From JANMDS01 sp031430575 (lineage in GTDB: Bacteria; Pseudomonadota; Gammaproteobacteria; Burkholderiales; Casimicrobiaceae): 6,087 bases of DNA. Positions 1 to 5,388 of the stretch are shown piece after piece (within the stretch, counting starts at the first letter, position 1; every line of letters starts with the position of its first letter). Where the stretch lies: NCBI GenBank assembly GCA_031430575.1, contig JANPBT010000011.1, forward strand, positions 1-6,087. The letters are read 5' to 3'. Both the position numbers and the translations under genes were made by a program. The notes under the pieces are model-generated. The model saw only the letters and a program-made list of their open reading frames with translations, made no database searches and was not told the origin of the DNA.

Positions 1-62
1 CCAACGCTTAAATAATCACTCAGCCGCGCGCCACTACTGAGTACCGCCGCTTTACCTGCCAT
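1..62 (-). CDS. Transposase N-terminus, probable IS4 type (partial, runs off left edge)
   Basis: Twenty codons are visible from an ATG at 62-60, reading MAGKAAVLSSGARLSDYLSV before the left edge. From memory of the family, many IS4-like DDE transposases begin with a short basic stretch and then a GxRLSDYLSLG-type motif, ahead of the domain that joins synapsis and DNA binding; the SGARLSDYLSVG segment matches that pattern. The ATG follows a good Shine-Dalgarno (GGAG, minus strand, 74-71) at 8 nt. The catalytic DDE domain is outside the window, so intactness cannot be judged. The assignment is supported by the terminal-repeat-like DNA just upstream (126-164) and the hairpin over the ribosome-binding site, both usual in insertion sequences. 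An unrelated short-lived reading frame cannot be excluded with only 20 residues. Confidence 0.6.
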   Translation of the reverse strand, partial: MAGKAAVLSSGARLSDYLSV

Positions 63-69
63 AGCGCTC

Positions 70-93
70 TCTCCATCAACTTGTCGATGGAGA
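70..93 (-). promoter_or_regulatory. Hairpin masking the transposase ribosome-binding site
   Basis: On the minus-strand transcript, UCUCCAUC (93-86) pairs with GAUGGAGA (77-70), eight perfect base pairs. The stem can extend to ten with a G-U and an A-U pair around a CAAG loop. The 3' arm contains the GGAG Shine-Dalgarno that serves the ATG at 62. Transcripts entering from outside would carry the whole hairpin and hide the site, while a transcript starting inside the 5' arm would not. IS10 and IS50 are known to limit transposase synthesis from read-through transcripts in this way. Confidence 0.6.
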
Positions 94-125
94 TCAATTT
101 TTACACATCTTTACTTAAGTGAACA

Positions 126-164
126 GCATTGGGTGCGTCCCTAATGCTGCGCATTGGGTGCGTC
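126..164. repeat. Two direct 14-bp repeats, likely IS terminus
   Basis: GCATTGGGTGCGTC occurs at 126-139 and again, identical, at 151-164, a 25-bp period. The spacer contains AATGC, which with the following GCATT forms a small inverted repeat. The position, between the transposase leader and the 3' end of the hydrolase gene, suggests one copy is the IS inverted repeat. The other may be a transposase-binding subterminal copy or a remnant of an earlier insertion. Confidence 0.6.
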
Positions 165-188
165 TAAAATTGCGAAAGTAAATCGTCA

Positions 189-1142
189 CTACCCCGCAGA
201 AACCGCCCGCGCACAACCATCAGCTAAGCCGGGCTTGAAATGCGTATTGAAGAAATTCAAAACACGATCCATATGTTTACGGGGTGCGTCGTGCCCGCCA
301 TAAACTGCCAAGTGTTCATGTGGCCAGGCGAATCGTTTTTCTTTGAAACGTGTCATCATCTGTTCCGACATTTCGTGTGAGTTCCACATTTCATCTTGGG
401 TCGCGGACAGCAAGAAAACCGGGCCATTGATTTTTTCAACGGGAATTGAGGCTTGTTCTACGGCAGCGTGATCTTCACGCATGATTTCAAACACTTTGCG
501 TTTGTCGCCGGTGATGAGTGCGGGAGTTGCCCGCCAAGGTAGCGGTACGAAAGGAAGCGCTTGCCCATTGTGGCTAAATGAAGAGGTTGTCATCGCAGAC
601 GTTAGCGCAACAAACACCGCATTGCCCGGCACAATTGCGGCAGCCGATTTGATCTCTGGATAGCGGCTGGCAAGCAGTAAGGCCAGTTCTCCACCTTTGG
701 AGCCGCCCATGACTGCGATACAGCGGCCATCAATCGCAGGGTTCTTTGCGGCATCCATAATGGCCGTGTGCAAGCCCTCCAGGGCAATGCGATCAAGTTT
801 TTCTGGTGTGCCAGGCATACCGAAATAGCCCACTGCTAAAACTGCGTAGCCCTCATCGTTGAAGCGGTTGCGCAGTTTTCTTACTCTTGATGTGGCCCAC
901 ACATTGCCCCCTTCGGCGCCACCCAGCGCAACAATTAAAGGGCGCTTGGGTGCGCCTGCAGGAGGCGATGTATTATCGTGCGTAAGAAAGAGCGTGGCAT
1001 TCACTTTGCCGTGATTCGTTGGCATGTTGATGGTGTCAACACTGTTTGTTACGTAAATCAAATACGCAGCAAAACTCAGAACGAGCAGCACAATCAGGGC
1101 GGCAACGCCTAAGAGACTGGATTTCAAGATAGATTTGGTCAT
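189..1142 (-). CDS. Membrane-anchored alpha/beta hydrolase, BAAT C-terminal / dienelactone hydrolase type
   Basis: The 317-residue product is a serine hydrolase that probably acts outside or at the inner membrane. Residues 9-31 form one hydrophobic segment after a basic start (MTKSILKSS), a signal anchor. The hydrolase fold follows: PLIVALGGAEGG (68-79) as the oxyanion-loop strand, nucleophile elbow GGSKGG with Ser148, acid region SATQDEMW with Asp250 (Glu251 is adjacent), and His284 in YGGHDAPR. The GGSKG elbow followed by ELALLLASRYPEIK is characteristic of the C-terminal domain shared by acyl-CoA thioesterases and bile-acid-CoA:amino-acid N-acyltransferases. Bacterial members have no agreed substrate, so esterase or thioesterase is as far as the call goes. 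Its ATG overlaps the HTH gene stop (ATGA), indicating translational coupling as the last gene of the operon. The stop TAG lies about 25 bp from the IS terminus; the gene looks complete. Confidence 0.88.
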   Translation of the reverse strand: MTKSILKSSLLGVAALIVLLVLSFAAYLIYVTNSVDTINMPTNHGKVNATLFLTHDNTSPPAGAPKRPLIVALGGAEGGNVWATSRVRKLRNRFNDEGYAVLAVGYFGMPGTPEKLDRIALEGLHTAIMDAAKNPAIDGRCIAVMGGSKGGELALLLASRYPEIKSAAAIVPGNAVFVALTSAMTTSSFSHNGQALPFVPLPWRATPALITGDKRKVFEIMREDHAAVEQASIPVEKINGPVFLLSATQDEMWNSHEMSEQMMTRFKEKRFAWPHEHLAVYGGHDAPRKHMDRVLNFFNTHFKPGLADGCARAVSAG

Positions 1143-1393
1143 TTCTTTTTTACCTCCACTGCGCGGCGAAAAAAAACGTCGCTTACATTGCGACCAAATA
1201 CTTCCGAAATTTTCAGTGCCAGCTCTAGAGACGGCGCGTAGCGCGCCGCTTCCAGCGCGATGATGGTTTGCCGTGTGATCCCGACCGCAGTGGCGAGACC
1301 TTCCTGCGTCATCTCGCCGTGCTCGAAGCGTAGCCGCCGAATGCTGTTGTCAATGGGCTGCGTACTGGGAGCATGAATCGGCGGATTAGTCAT
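1139..1393 (-). CDS. Small Xre/YozG-type HTH transcriptional regulator
   Basis: This is an 84-residue DNA-binding protein. The HTH_3 fold covers about residues 14-74: IDNSIRRLRFEHGEMTQEGLATAVGITRQTI..., with the helix-turn-helix around 28-48 and the conserved tail SLELALKISEVFGRNVSDVFF. It has no effector domain, which is typical of YozG-like regulators encoded beside a multi-helix membrane protein. An upstream GTG (1411) and ATG (1405) are in frame, but the ATG at 1393 is preferred because AGGTGG with GAGG at 1403-1400 stands 6 nt before it; the upstream codons have no such site. With this start the gene overlaps the membrane-protein gene by 8 nt and the hydrolase gene by 4 nt. A role as repressor of its own operon is inferred from the half-site array at 2042-2068. 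Confidence 0.9.
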   Translation of the reverse strand: MTNPPIHAPSTQPIDNSIRRLRFEHGEMTQEGLATAVGITRQTIIALEAARYAPSLELALKISEVFGRNVSDVFFRRAVEVKKK

Positions 1394-2003
1394 GTGCCAC
1401 CTCATTCCCACGACGATCTTTCCAATAAAGGATAAGTTGTGTCAAATACTGCACGAGACCGGACAGCATGATGAGATTGAGTAGCGTGTTGGCGATCAGC
1501 CAGTGGGTGAAGCGCTGCATGGAGGGCCCGGGCGCAAATCCGAGCAACAGCAAAAAAACAATCAAAAAAATGACCAGTGATGCGTAGCCCACTTTTTGTC
1601 CCTGCGCGTCGATGATGTGATCGCGCTCATCACGCGGCGCGTTTCTATCAATCAGAATCGCCCACGCAATCGCACCGCCGATGAACATGGTCCAGGAATC
1701 AACACCACCCGTGTCACCCGAATTGCGATGCACTTCCGAACCCGGCGTCAACAGCACGACGATCACATAGGCGCAGATGATCGCTGTGCCTGCCATATAG
1801 AGCCAGACTCGACGTTCAGTGCCGCTTGGCTCATCGCCCGCAATCGCCTCGCGCGCCTGCCAGTGCCTACGGGCAAAGATCGCAACGCAGATCAGCAACG
1901 CTGCCCCGACGTAACCGGCACGAAGCGGCAGATCGATCCACCCACTGGCGAGCAAAGCGCCGAAGGAGGAGAAGCCGCTTAGAACGGTGATGATTTTCAA
2001 CAT
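1386..2003 (-). CDS. Six-helix integral membrane protein, DUF2178-like, unknown function
   Basis: I do not recognise a biochemical function. The 205-residue protein has about six hydrophobic segments: 4-22, 26-45, 66-86, 104-119, 138-157 and 168-193. A polar loop between helices 4 and 5 carries DRNAPRDERDHIIDAQGQKVGY (119-140). A DER(D/E) motif just ahead of a transmembrane helix is common in small membrane proteins encoded with YozG-like HTH regulators, such as the DUF2178 group; this is a resemblance, not an identified domain. The ATG at 2003 is the only start preceding the first helix and sits about 20 nt from the predicted transcription start. No Shine-Dalgarno is evident. It is the first gene of a three-gene operon, its stop lying 8 nt inside the HTH gene. 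Sensing, transport or export are all open. Confidence 0.75.
   Translation of the reverse strand: MLKIITVLSGFSSFGALLASGWIDLPLRAGYVGAALLICVAIFARRHWQAREAIAGDEPSGTERRVWLYMAGTAIICAYVIVVLLTPGSEVHRNSGDTGGVDSWTMFIGGAIAWAILIDRNAPRDERDHIIDAQGQKVGYASLVIFLIVFLLLLGFAPGPSMQRFTHWLIANTLLNLIMLSGLVQYLTQLILYWKDRRGNEVAHD
1400..1403 (-). promoter_or_regulatory. Shine-Dalgarno that sets the HTH gene start
   Basis: The minus strand reads GAGG here, within AGGTGG, 6 nt before the ATG at 1393-1391. It lies within the 3' end of the membrane-protein gene, so both genes are translated from one message. It is the reason for choosing the 84-residue form over the longer GTG or ATG starts. Confidence 0.7.
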
Positions 2004-2029
2004 AGAAATGTCATTTTCAAACCACTAAA

Positions 2030-2059
2030 AGTATAGTGTACATTACATTTAGTAATTCA
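2030..2059 (-). promoter_or_regulatory. Candidate sigma-70 promoter of the membrane protein-HTH-hydrolase operon
   Basis: The minus strand has TATACT at 2035-2030, a five-of-six match to the -10 box, and a weak -35 such as TGAATT at 2059-2054 with an 18-bp spacer. Transcription would start near 2023, giving a leader of about 20 nt to the ATG at 2003. The weak -35 is covered by the inverted repeat at 2051-2068, consistent with a repressible promoter. Confidence 0.5.
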
Positions 2060-2068
2060 TAAATTACT
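2042..2068. promoter_or_regulatory. Candidate operator: alternating ATTAC/GTAAT half-sites
   Basis: AGTAATT (2051-2057) and AATTACT (2062-2068) are perfect 7-bp inverted arms around CATA. A further ATTAC at 2042-2046 is inverted relative to the GTAAT at 2052-2056. The three pentamers are centred about 10-11 bp apart, so they lie on one face of the helix. The array overlaps the -35 region of the operon that encodes an HTH regulator, so autoregulation is the natural reading, though binding is not shown. Confidence 0.45.
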
Positions 2069-2151
2069 TTTTTATGCTGAAGCAAAAAGTAGAGGTTGTA
2101 TTAGCGATGCACTCTAATGTCTGTCCATCTTGCTTTGACAGCGAGCGTAGA

Positions 2152-4782
2152 TCACAACGAATACAGCGTTTTCCGTCCCAGAGCCACAATCGCCGCAGCA
2201 TCCACTCCAAAAAATTGCCGCAGCGCGGCACGCGTATCACTGCGGCCAAAGCCGTCCGTCCCCAAGGTTTTGTAAACGCGCCCGACCGGAATAAATTCGC
2301 GCACTTGCTCGGGCACTGCGCGCACGTAATCGGTCGCTGCGATGATAGGGCCATTGGTTTCGCTGAGCAGTTGCGTTAGATAGGCGATTTCACTCGCGCC
2401 TTCGCGAGCCAGGCCTTCGCGCGCGAGCTCGCTCCAGCTCGTTACGCTCACGACCGTCGCGCGCACGCCTTCCGCCGCTAATTGCTCTGCGGCTTTCACC
2501 ACTTCGGTGAGGATCGCGCCGCTGCCGAGCAAGCATACCTGCGGCGCAGTTTTTGGCAAATCTGCGCCGCAGGTAGCAAATAGGTAAGCGCCTTTCAATA
2601 CGCCTTCATGGGCACGGGCGGGGATCGACGGGTTGGCGTAGTTTTCGTTCATCGTGGTGACGTAGTAGAAAACGTCTTGCTGTTCCGTCACCATTTCTCT
2701 CATGCCCGCCTCGACGATCACCGCGAGCTCGCCGGCGAACGCGGGGTCGTAGGCTTTGCAATTGGGGATCGTGCCAGCGACTAAATGCGAGCTGCCATCT
2801 TGGTGTTGCAAGCCTTCGCCGCCAAGCGTGGTGCGCCCGCTCGTGGCGCCGATTAAAAATCCGCGCGGGCGCTGATCGGCGGCGGCCCAGATCTGATCGC
2901 CAACCCGCTGAAAGCCAAACATGGAGTAATAAATGTAGAACGGCAGCATCGCGACGCCATGGGTGCTGTAGCTCGTGGCCGCCGCCGTCCAGCTTGCGAT
3001 TGCGCCCGCTTCGCTGATGCCTTCTTCCAAAATTTGGCCATCGAGTGCTTCTCGATAAGCCAAGACTGAGCCAATATCTTCCGGTTCATAGCGCTGGCCG
3101 ACGCTCGAATAAATGCCCACTTGCTTAAATAAATTGGCCATGCCAAAAGTGCGCGCTTCATCGGCGACGATGGGGACGACGCGCGGGCCGAGCGCTTTAT
3201 CTTTCAGCAAGCTGCCCAGCATGCGCACGAAGGCGGTCGTCGTGCTCATTTCTTTGCCTTCGGCATTCACCGCGAAATCGGCAAACGAAGCTAAATCGGG
3301 CGTGGATATCGCTTGCGCTGCGGTGTGGCGCGTCGGCACGTAGCCTCCGAGCTTGCTGCGCTGGGCATGCAAGTAAGCAAGCTCGGCGCTATCGGTTGCG
3401 GGTTTGTAAAACGCGAGCGATTTGGTTAGCTCATCGGAGAGCGGCAGATTAAATCGATTGCGAAATTCGATTAAGGCATCATCATCAAATTTCTTTTGCG
3501 AATGCGTGGTCATCTTGCCTTGGCCGGCCGCGCCCATGCCGTAACCTTTTTTAGTTTGCGCGAGGATGACGGTAGGCTGCCCGGTGTGTTGCGCGGCGGC
3601 GAAATAAGCTGCATGAATTTTTACAATGTCGTGCCCGCCGCGCTTGAGCCGATCAATTTGCTCATCGGTTAAGCCTTGCGCGAGCGCGGCGAGCTCGGGG
3701 CTTTGGCCGAAGAAATGATCGCGGTTGTAGCGGCCATCGTTCGCCGCGAAAGTCTGAAATTGCCCATCAACGGTATTGGCGAATGCGCGCAGCATTGCGC
3801 CGCTTTGGTCGCGCGCAAACAAACCATCCCAATCGCTCCCCCAAACAAGCTTGATCACATTCCACCCTGCGCCGCGGAACAATTGCTCAAGCTCATCAAC
3901 GATACGGCCATTGCCGCGCACGGGGCCATCGAGCCGCTGCAAATTGCAATTGACGACCCAAACCAAATTATCGAGCCGCTCGCGGGCGGCAAGCGTGAGC
4001 GCGCTCATGCTCTCGGGCTCATCCATCTCGCCATCCCCAAAGATACCCCAGACTTTGCGGCCATCGCAGTTCACCAACTTGCGATGCGAGAGATAGCGCA
4101 TGAAGCGGGCTTGATAGATGGCGCTGATCGGGCCAATGCCCATGCTGCCGGTGGGAAATTGCCAAAAATCGGGCATCAACATTGGGTGCGGGTAGCTGCT
4201 CAAGCCTTTCGCGCCATTGCGCGGCGCGGTGAGCTCTTGCCGATAATGGGCGAGATCGTTTTCTGATAATCGCCCTTCGAGATAGGCGCGGGCATAGACG
4301 CCGGGCGCGCTATGCGGCTGGAAGAAAACTAAATCACCCAATTGATTTTCGTTGCGCGCTTGAAAGAAATGATTAAAGCCCACTTCAAATAAATCGGCCG
4401 CGCTTGCGTAGCTGGCGATATGCCCGCCCAACTCGCCATGCGCTTGATTTGCGCGCACGACCATCGCCAGCGCATTCCAACGCATGATGCTCGCGAGCTT
4501 TTCTTCAATCGCTAAATCGCCGGGAAATTTCGGCTGCGCCTCGACCGCGATAGTATTTGCGTAGGGTGTAGCGAGCGGTGGCTGCCAGCCTACGCGCTGC
4601 GTGCCTGCGAAATGCGCCAGCTCATTTAAGAGAAAGCGCGCTCTTTCTGCGCCGCAGGTATTGAGCACAGCGCGCAACGCTTCGCGCCACTCTTGCGTTT
4701 CCAGCGGGTCAATATCGGCATCGGTGCGAGCAATATGCGGCGCAATCGCATCTAAAAAATGAGAAATCGTTTTGTCAGACAT
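2152..4782 (-). CDS. aceE: Homodimeric 2-oxo acid dehydrogenase E1 (AceE/MdeB family)
   Basis: This 876-residue thiamin-diphosphate enzyme decarboxylates pyruvate or a close analogue and passes the acyl group to a lipoyl E2. It aligns throughout with E. coli AceE (887 aa): GGHIASY (119-125), FFQPHSAPGVYAR (153-165), LSSYPHPMLMPDFWQFPTGSMG (194-215), the Mg/ThDP motif GDGEMDEPES (249-258) ending in NCN (278-280), HSQKKF (427-432), DEARTFGM (541-548), the catalytic-Glu region QILEEGISE (Glu587), FYIYYSMFGFQR (615-626), TSGRTTLGGEGLQHQDG (647-663) and GTDGFGRSD (841-849). The C-terminus stops about 25 residues early, ending IVALGRKTLYSL. A palindromic repeat encodes residues 737-749. No E2 or E3 gene is adjacent, and a divergent Lrp-type gene lies upstream. 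That setting matches mdeB of Pseudomonas putida, proposed as a 2-oxobutyrate dehydrogenase, so substrate is uncertain. The start ATG has no clear Shine-Dalgarno, but the N-terminus fits the family. Confidence 0.93.
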   Translation of the reverse strand: MSDKTISHFLDAIAPHIARTDADIDPLETQEWREALRAVLNTCGAERARFLLNELAHFAGTQRVGWQPPLATPYANTIAVEAQPKFPGDLAIEEKLASIMRWNALAMVVRANQAHGELGGHIASYASAADLFEVGFNHFFQARNENQLGDLVFFQPHSAPGVYARAYLEGRLSENDLAHYRQELTAPRNGAKGLSSYPHPMLMPDFWQFPTGSMGIGPISAIYQARFMRYLSHRKLVNCDGRKVWGIFGDGEMDEPESMSALTLAARERLDNLVWVVNCNLQRLDGPVRGNGRIVDELEQLFRGAGWNVIKLVWGSDWDGLFARDQSGAMLRAFANTVDGQFQTFAANDGRYNRDHFFGQSPELAALAQGLTDEQIDRLKRGGHDIVKIHAAYFAAAQHTGQPTVILAQTKKGYGMGAAGQGKMTTHSQKKFDDDALIEFRNRFNLPLSDELTKSLAFYKPATDSAELAYLHAQRSKLGGYVPTRHTAAQAISTPDLASFADFAVNAEGKEMSTTTAFVRMLGSLLKDKALGPRVVPIVADEARTFGMANLFKQVGIYSSVGQRYEPEDIGSVLAYREALDGQILEEGISEAGAIASWTAAATSYSTHGVAMLPFYIYYSMFGFQRVGDQIWAAADQRPRGFLIGATSGRTTLGGEGLQHQDGSSHLVAGTIPNCKAYDPAFAGELAVIVEAGMREMVTEQQDVFYYVTTMNENYANPSIPARAHEGVLKGAYLFATCGADLPKTAPQVCLLGSGAILTEVVKAAEQLAAEGVRATVVSVTSWSELAREGLAREGASEIAYLTQLLSETNGPIIAATDYVRAVPEQVREFIPVGRVYKTLGTDGFGRSDTRAALRQFFGVDAAAIVALGRKTLYSL
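2536..2575. repeat. Palindromic repeat pair forming a hairpin inside the E1 coding sequence
   Basis: TACCTGCGGCGCAG (2536-2549) and its exact reverse complement (2562-2575) flank 12 nt, TTTTTGGCAAAT, which can add three more T-A pairs. The pair lies within the E1 gene, is translated as residues 737-749 (TCGADLPKTAPQV), and keeps the frame open. It falls in a loop just before the conserved LLGSG strand, where E. coli AceE is about five residues shorter. It belongs to the repeat family also seen at 4645, 4845 and 5400-5450. Confidence 0.85.
4645..4668 (-). repeat. Palindromic repeat copy within the E1 N-terminal coding region
   Basis: The minus strand carries TACCTGCGGCGCAGAA at 4660-4645, identical over 16 bases to the plus-strand copy at 4845-4860. 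Including upstream bases (GTGCT, two mismatches, A), 22 of 24 positions agree. It encodes TCGAE at residues 42-46 without changing the length relative to AceE homologues. Confidence 0.8.
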
Positions 4783-4917
4783 CGCAGCGAAGTTGGGTTG
4801 ACGGTAAGCAGAAGCGTACGCCTATTCGCGCCAAATGTGCTGCATACCTGCGGCGCAGAATGGCGGTCTTTTCACATAATATGCGGCGATTTCATAATCT
4901 TAATGAATAATCTGCGG
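4783..4917. promoter_or_regulatory. Divergent E1/Lrp-type regulator control region
   Basis: The 135-bp gap between the two divergent starts must hold both promoters, and the Lrp-family protein would be expected to bind here. On the plus strand, CATAAT at 4893-4898 with TTTTCA at 4869-4874 (18-bp spacer) is a weak sigma-70 candidate for the regulator gene. ATAAT recurs at 4876, 4894 and 4907, and ATAATATGCGG (4876-4886) and ATAATCTGCGG (4907-4917) differ at one base, 31 bp apart. No convincing promoter was found for the E1 gene. The region also contains a copy of the palindromic repeat. Confidence 0.45.
4837..4860 (+). repeat. Palindromic repeat copy in the divergent promoter region
   Basis: TACCTGCGGCGCAGAA at 4845-4860 is the inverted counterpart of the copy in the E1 gene at 4645-4660, exactly 200 bp away. 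The core CTGCG-G-CGCAG is itself a palindrome. The match continues leftward to GTGCT at 4837 with two mismatches. Confidence 0.8.
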
Positions 4918-5388
4918 ATGAATACTGAAATCACTCTTGACACAGCCGATCGCCGCATCCTCGCCATCTTGCAACACGATGGCCGCATCACCAACGCTGC
5001 GCTCGCAGAAGCGGTGCATCTCTCGCCCTCAGCGTGTTTAGCCCGCGTACGGCGACTGGAGGAAGCAGGCGTCATTGAAAAATACGTCGCGCTCGTAAGC
5101 CCACGCCACATCGGGCTTACCGTGAACGTCCTCCTCTTCGTAACCCTGAGCAAACAAATTGATAAGGCACTCAAAACATTTGAAGCCGCAATCTTAGATC
5201 GGCCAGAAGTCGTAGAGTGTTTTTTGATGACAGGCGATGCGGACTATTTGCTCCATGTGATTGTGACGGATGTGCAAGCTTACGAACGGCTCGTACTCGA
5301 TCATTTAACCAAAATCCCCGGCGTCGATAAGATTCGCTCCAGCTTTTCATTGAAGCAAGTGAAGTTTGAAACGGCGCTGCCGGTGTAA
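4918..5388 (+). CDS. Lrp/AsnC-family transcriptional regulator (MdeR-like context)
   Basis: This 156-residue protein has the full Lrp/AsnC architecture. An N-terminal winged HTH covers about 6-58 (LDTADRRILAILQHDGRITNAALAEAVHLSPSACLARVRRLEEAGVIEKYVALV). The RAM effector and oligomerisation domain covers about 65-145, with VNVLLFVTL, VVECFLMTGDADYLLHV (98-114) and the closing PGVDKIRSSFSLKQVK. Length matches the family. The frame is open back to 4759, but family alignment puts the start at ATG 4918, or possibly ATG 4903 (five residues longer); neither has a strong Shine-Dalgarno. It is divergent from the E1 gene, so control of that gene in response to an amino acid or 2-oxo acid is inferred, as for MdeR with the mde genes of Pseudomonas putida. 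Autoregulation is usual in the family. A palindromic repeat follows 11 bp after the stop. Confidence 0.93.
   Translation: MNTEITLDTADRRILAILQHDGRITNAALAEAVHLSPSACLARVRRLEEAGVIEKYVALVSPRHIGLTVNVLLFVTLSKQIDKALKTFEAAILDRPEVVECFLMTGDADYLLHVIVTDVQAYERLVLDHLTKIPGVDKIRSSFSLKQVKFETALPV

Larger units (their letters stand above)
1..164 (-). mobile_element. Insertion sequence, 5' end only
   Basis: This stretch holds a transposase start on the minus strand, about 100 bp of non-coding leader, and then two copies of GCATTGGGTGCGTC (126-139 and 151-164). These lie 25 bp apart and about 25 bp beyond the stop of the neighbouring hydrolase. A short motif repeated at the outer boundary of a transposase leader is what an IS terminus looks like. 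Which copy is the true inverted repeat, and where the target duplication lies, cannot be decided because the other end is outside the window. The outer boundary is therefore placed at the end of the second copy. The element is inserted downstream of the hydrolase, whose reading frame is intact. Confidence 0.55.
2004..2151. other. Gap between the E1 gene and the membrane-protein operon
   Basis: Both flanking genes are on the minus strand. The left half carries the promoter and half-site array described separately. The right half, just after the E1 stop, has no intrinsic terminator with a T-run on the minus strand; the only self-complementary stretch is an A/T-rich, bulged hairpin at 2066-2090. 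None of the three frames here encodes the missing E1 C-terminal tail. Confidence 0.6.

Noticed and set aside
282..290. GGGTGCGTC, resembling the IS terminal motif
   Set aside because: It encodes the conserved HDAPR segment holding the hydrolase active-site histidine, so the match is coincidental.
1596..1982. Plus-strand open frame of 128 codons over the membrane-protein gene
   Set aside because: It is antisense to a gene with clear transmembrane segments, and its product is polar and low in recognisable features.
2066..2090. Possible terminator hairpin after the E1 gene
   Set aside because: The stem is A/T-rich, needs a 3-nt bulge, and is not followed by a T-run on the minus strand.
2064..2354. 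Frameshifted continuation of the E1 C-terminus in another frame
   Set aside because: The alternative translations of this stretch do not resemble the AceE tail.
4181..4190. ATTGGGTGCG, resembling the IS terminal motif
   Set aside because: It encodes the conserved YPHPML segment of the E1 enzyme, so the partial match is explained by coding.
3676..4266. Plus-strand open frame of 196 codons inside the E1 gene
   Set aside because: It is fully antisense to well-conserved E1 sequence including the GDGEMDEPES motif, and its product shows no recognisable domain; long antisense frames are common opposite GC-rich genes.
4759..4917. Longer start for the Lrp-type regulator
   Set aside because: The frame is open, but these 53 codons overlap the 5' end of the divergent E1 gene, cover the promoter region, and have no counterpart in Lrp/AsnC proteins.
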